DNA of 7,418 bases from Desulfotignum sp. (GTDB lineage Bacteria > Desulfobacterota > Desulfobacteria > Desulfobacterales > Desulfobacteraceae). The DNA is taken from contig JAABSS010000013.1 in assembly GCA_011390235.1 (NCBI GenBank), forward strand, positions 1 to 7,418. Direction: 5' to 3'. Positions 5,626 to 7,418 of this stretch are shown here, piece by piece. The notes under the pieces were generated by a model, which saw only the letters and a program-made list of their open reading frames with translations, was not told where the DNA came from and did not search any database. The stretch's first letter is position 1. Every line of letters begins with the position of its first letter. Made by a program: the position numbers and the translations under genes.

Positions 5626-7418
5626 GGCGCAGCACCACCAGGGAACGGGCCGCAACCATGATCGCGTCCCCTGCCTTCAGTGACGGCGGTTCTTCTTGCC
5701 ACCCGGTTTCAGTATCGATTTCCTTTATCCAAAGATTGCCATAATCAGGGCCGGGAAGAATGAATTGCAGTGCATCATGATGGGCGTTGAAAATCAGGTA
5801 AAAATTGTCATCAATGACGGGTTCACCCCGGGGATTGGGATTGGGAATGGTGGCACCATTCAAAAAGACCCCCAGGGATTTTGTGACCCCCTGTCCCCAG
5901 TCCTCCTCAGCCATCTGCTCTCCCTCCATGGTGAACCACCTGATGTCGTCGACATCGCTGCCATGAATCGAGCGTCCATGGAACCATCCCCTGCGCCGGA
6001 AAACCGGATGGTCTTTGCGGTACTGGATAAGTTTCCGGCAGAATTCCAGAAGTTCTTCGTCCATATTTTCCCAGTTGTACCAGGAAAGTTCATTGTCCTG
6101 GCAGTAGGCATTGTTGTTCCCCTGCTGAGTGCGGCCCATCTCATCTCCGCCCAAAAGCATGGGCACACCCTGGGAAAGGAGCAGGGTTGCCAGAAAATTT
6201 CGCTTTTGGCGGTGTCTCAGCCGGCGTATCTCCGGGTGGTCGGTTTCACCCTCCTCACCGCAGTTCCAGGAACGGTTGTAATCTTCTCCATCACGGTTTT
6301 CCTCTTTGTTGGCCATGTTATGCTTTTCATTGTAGGAAACCAGATCCTGCAAGGTGAACCCGTCATGGGCCGTGATAAAGTTGATGCTGGCATAAGGCAG
6401 ACGGGAGGTGTTTTCATACAGATCGGAACTGCCCGTAAAACGGGCGGCAAACTCGCCAATGGTCTGGTCCTCCCCTCGCCAGAAATCACGGCCACAGTCC
6501 CGGTATTTGCCGTTCCATTCGGTCCACACCGGCGGAAAATTACCCACCTGATACCCCCCTTCCCCCACATCCCAGGGTTCGGCAATCAGCTTGACCTGGC
6601 TGATAACAGGATCCTGCTGGATGATATCAAAAAAGGCTGACAACCGGTCCACATCATGCAGCTCCCGGGCCAGGGCGGAAGCCAGATCAAACCGGAACCC
6701 GTCCACGTGCATTTCCAGAACCCAGTACCGCAAAGAATCCATGACAAGCTGCAGCACGTGGGGATGGCGCATGTTCAGGGTGTTGCCGGTGCCGGTATAA
6801 TCCATGTAGTACTGCAAATCTTCGGTAAGCCGGTAATAATAGGTGTTGTCGATTCCCTTGAAACTGAGCATGGGTCCCAGGTGATTTCCCTCTGCCGTGT
6901 GGTTGTAAACCACATCCAGGATGACTTCCAGCCCGGCCTGGTGAAGGGTTTTCACCATCTGTTTGAATTCAGCCACCACCCCGCCGGGACGGTTGTCTGC
7001 CGCATATTCGCTGTGGGGGGCAAAATACCCGATGGAATTGTAGCCCCAGTAATTTCGCAATCCCTGATCCACCAGGTGCTTGTCATGGAGGAAAAAATGC
7101 ACCGGCATCAGTTCCACTGCTGTGACACCCAGGGTTCTGAGATATTCAACGACCGCAGGATGTGCAAGTCCTGCATAGGTGCCGCGCATTTCAGGGGGAA
7201 CATCCGGATGGCGAACGGTGAACCCTTTTACATGGGTTTCATAAATCACGGTGTCATGCCAGGGGATTTGCAGGCGGCGGTCTCCGCTCCAGTCGAAATG
7301 GGGCTGGTGCACCACACACTTGGGCATGAAAGGGGCACTGTCAGTATCGCTGCGGATGCCGGGACCCTTTCTAAAGGGATAGGGGAATACCGCCTCATCC
7401 CATTGCACTTTCCCGTCC
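5615..7418 (-). CDS. glgX: Glycogen debranching enzyme GlgX/TreX (GH13), N-terminus cut off by window edge
   Basis: This enzyme hydrolyses alpha-1,6 branch points of glycogen in the cytoplasm and releases the linear maltodextrins that TreY uses. About 600 residues are visible. The frame stays open to position 7418, so a GTG at 7408 is internal, and the missing part should be the N-terminal CBM48/E-set domain (family length is about 700 residues). Counting from that GTG codon, the GH13 regions appear in order: region I DVVYNH near 165-170, nucleophile Asp241 in GFRFD, acid/base Glu277 in LIAEPWD, and transition-state Asp349 in ITAHD. The family signature SAPFMPKCVV lies near residue 24, and LLGGDEMGRTQQGNNNAYCQD (418-438) is typical of GlgX/isoamylase. 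A C-terminal beta domain ends at HEI-stop. The gene overlaps treY by 11 bases, which is the archaeal and bacterial treX-treY-treZ arrangement. No disruptions are seen. The general isoamylase name is the only serious alternative. Confidence 0.96.
   Translation of the reverse strand, partial: DGKVQWDEAVFPYPFRKGPGIRSDTDSAPFMPKCVVHQPHFDWSGDRRLQIPWHDTVIYETHVKGFTVRHPDVPPEMRGTYAGLAHPAVVEYLRTLGVTAVELMPVHFFLHDKHLVDQGLRNYWGYNSIGYFAPHSEYAADNRPGGVVAEFKQMVKTLHQAGLEVILDVVYNHTAEGNHLGPMLSFKGIDNTYYYRLTEDLQYYMDYTGTGNTLNMRHPHVLQLVMDSLRYWVLEMHVDGFRFDLASALARELHDVDRLSAFFDIIQQDPVISQVKLIAEPWDVGEGGYQVGNFPPVWTEWNGKYRDCGRDFWRGEDQTIGEFAARFTGSSDLYENTSRLPYASINFITAHDGFTLQDLVSYNEKHNMANKEENRDGEDYNRSWNCGEEGETDHPEIRRLRHRQKRNFLATLLLSQGVPMLLGGDEMGRTQQGNNNAYCQDNELSWYNWENMDEELLEFCRKLIQYRKDHPVFRRRGWFHGRSIHGSDVDDIRWFTMEGEQMAEEDWGQGVTKSLGVFLNGATIPNPNPRGEPVIDDNFYLIFNAHHDALQFILPGPDYGNLWIKEIDTETGWQEEPPSLKAGDAIMVAARSLVVLRHEI

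Noticed and set aside
5626..5655. Longer treY starting at TTG 5655
   Set aside because: The ten added residues are unlike TreY N-termini and overlap glgX further; the ATG at 5625 places the conserved TYRLQ motif at the usual distance.
5831..5850. Short GGGATT tandem repeat on the plus strand
   Set aside because: It only reflects the coding of Asn-Pro-Asn-Pro in GlgX and has no further copies.
5696..6640. Long plus-strand open frame of 314 codons opposite glgX
   Set aside because: It lies wholly antisense to a clearly conserved GH13 enzyme with all its catalytic motifs; the translation has no recognisable domain and is the usual shadow of a GC-rich gene.

Overview
The window is one uninterrupted block of minus-strand genes that turns glycogen into trehalose, followed by two small accessory genes and a damaged phosphoenolpyruvate synthase gene. 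Everything believable is read from right to left. Codon usage, the moderately high GC of the large genes and strong AGGAG ribosome binding sites point to a Gram-negative-type bacterium. The gene combination and protein style suggest a Desulfobacterota (Desulfobacterales-like) sulfate reducer, but that assignment is an inference from memory, not a search result.

Layout in transcription order: (1) 7418-5615, glgX/treX, a GH13 glycogen debranching enzyme whose N-terminus lies outside the window. (2) 5625-3106, treY, maltooligosyltrehalose synthase, overlapping glgX by 11 bases. (3) 3109-1376, treZ, maltooligosyltrehalose trehalohydrolase, overlapping treY by an ATGA. (4) 1343-1074, a small stand-alone glycogen-binding (AMPK-beta/CBM48-like) protein. 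(5) 1014-727, a small charged helical protein resembling the Sll1863-type stress proteins, with an 11-residue repeat near its C-terminus. (6) 634 to the window edge, the start of ppsA, which has lost most of its ATP-binding domain and is then frameshifted.

The three enzymes form the classical TreX-TreY-TreZ route. GlgX removes branches from glycogen to release linear maltodextrins, TreY converts the reducing-end alpha-1,4 bond into an alpha,alpha-1,1 bond, and TreZ cuts off free trehalose. All nine expected catalytic carboxylates are present. The stand-alone glycogen-binding protein may tether or sense glycogen beside these enzymes, and the helical protein may be a second protectant acting with trehalose; both roles are inferences from context. 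An intact PEP synthase would supply gluconeogenic carbon for glycogen, but the copy here looks non-functional as read.

No RNA gene, mobile element, CRISPR array or convincing terminator was seen. The longest gene-free gap is 92 bases. The items most worth a second look are the ppsA lesion, the two small genes attached to the trehalose operon, and the lower GC content of the downstream part.
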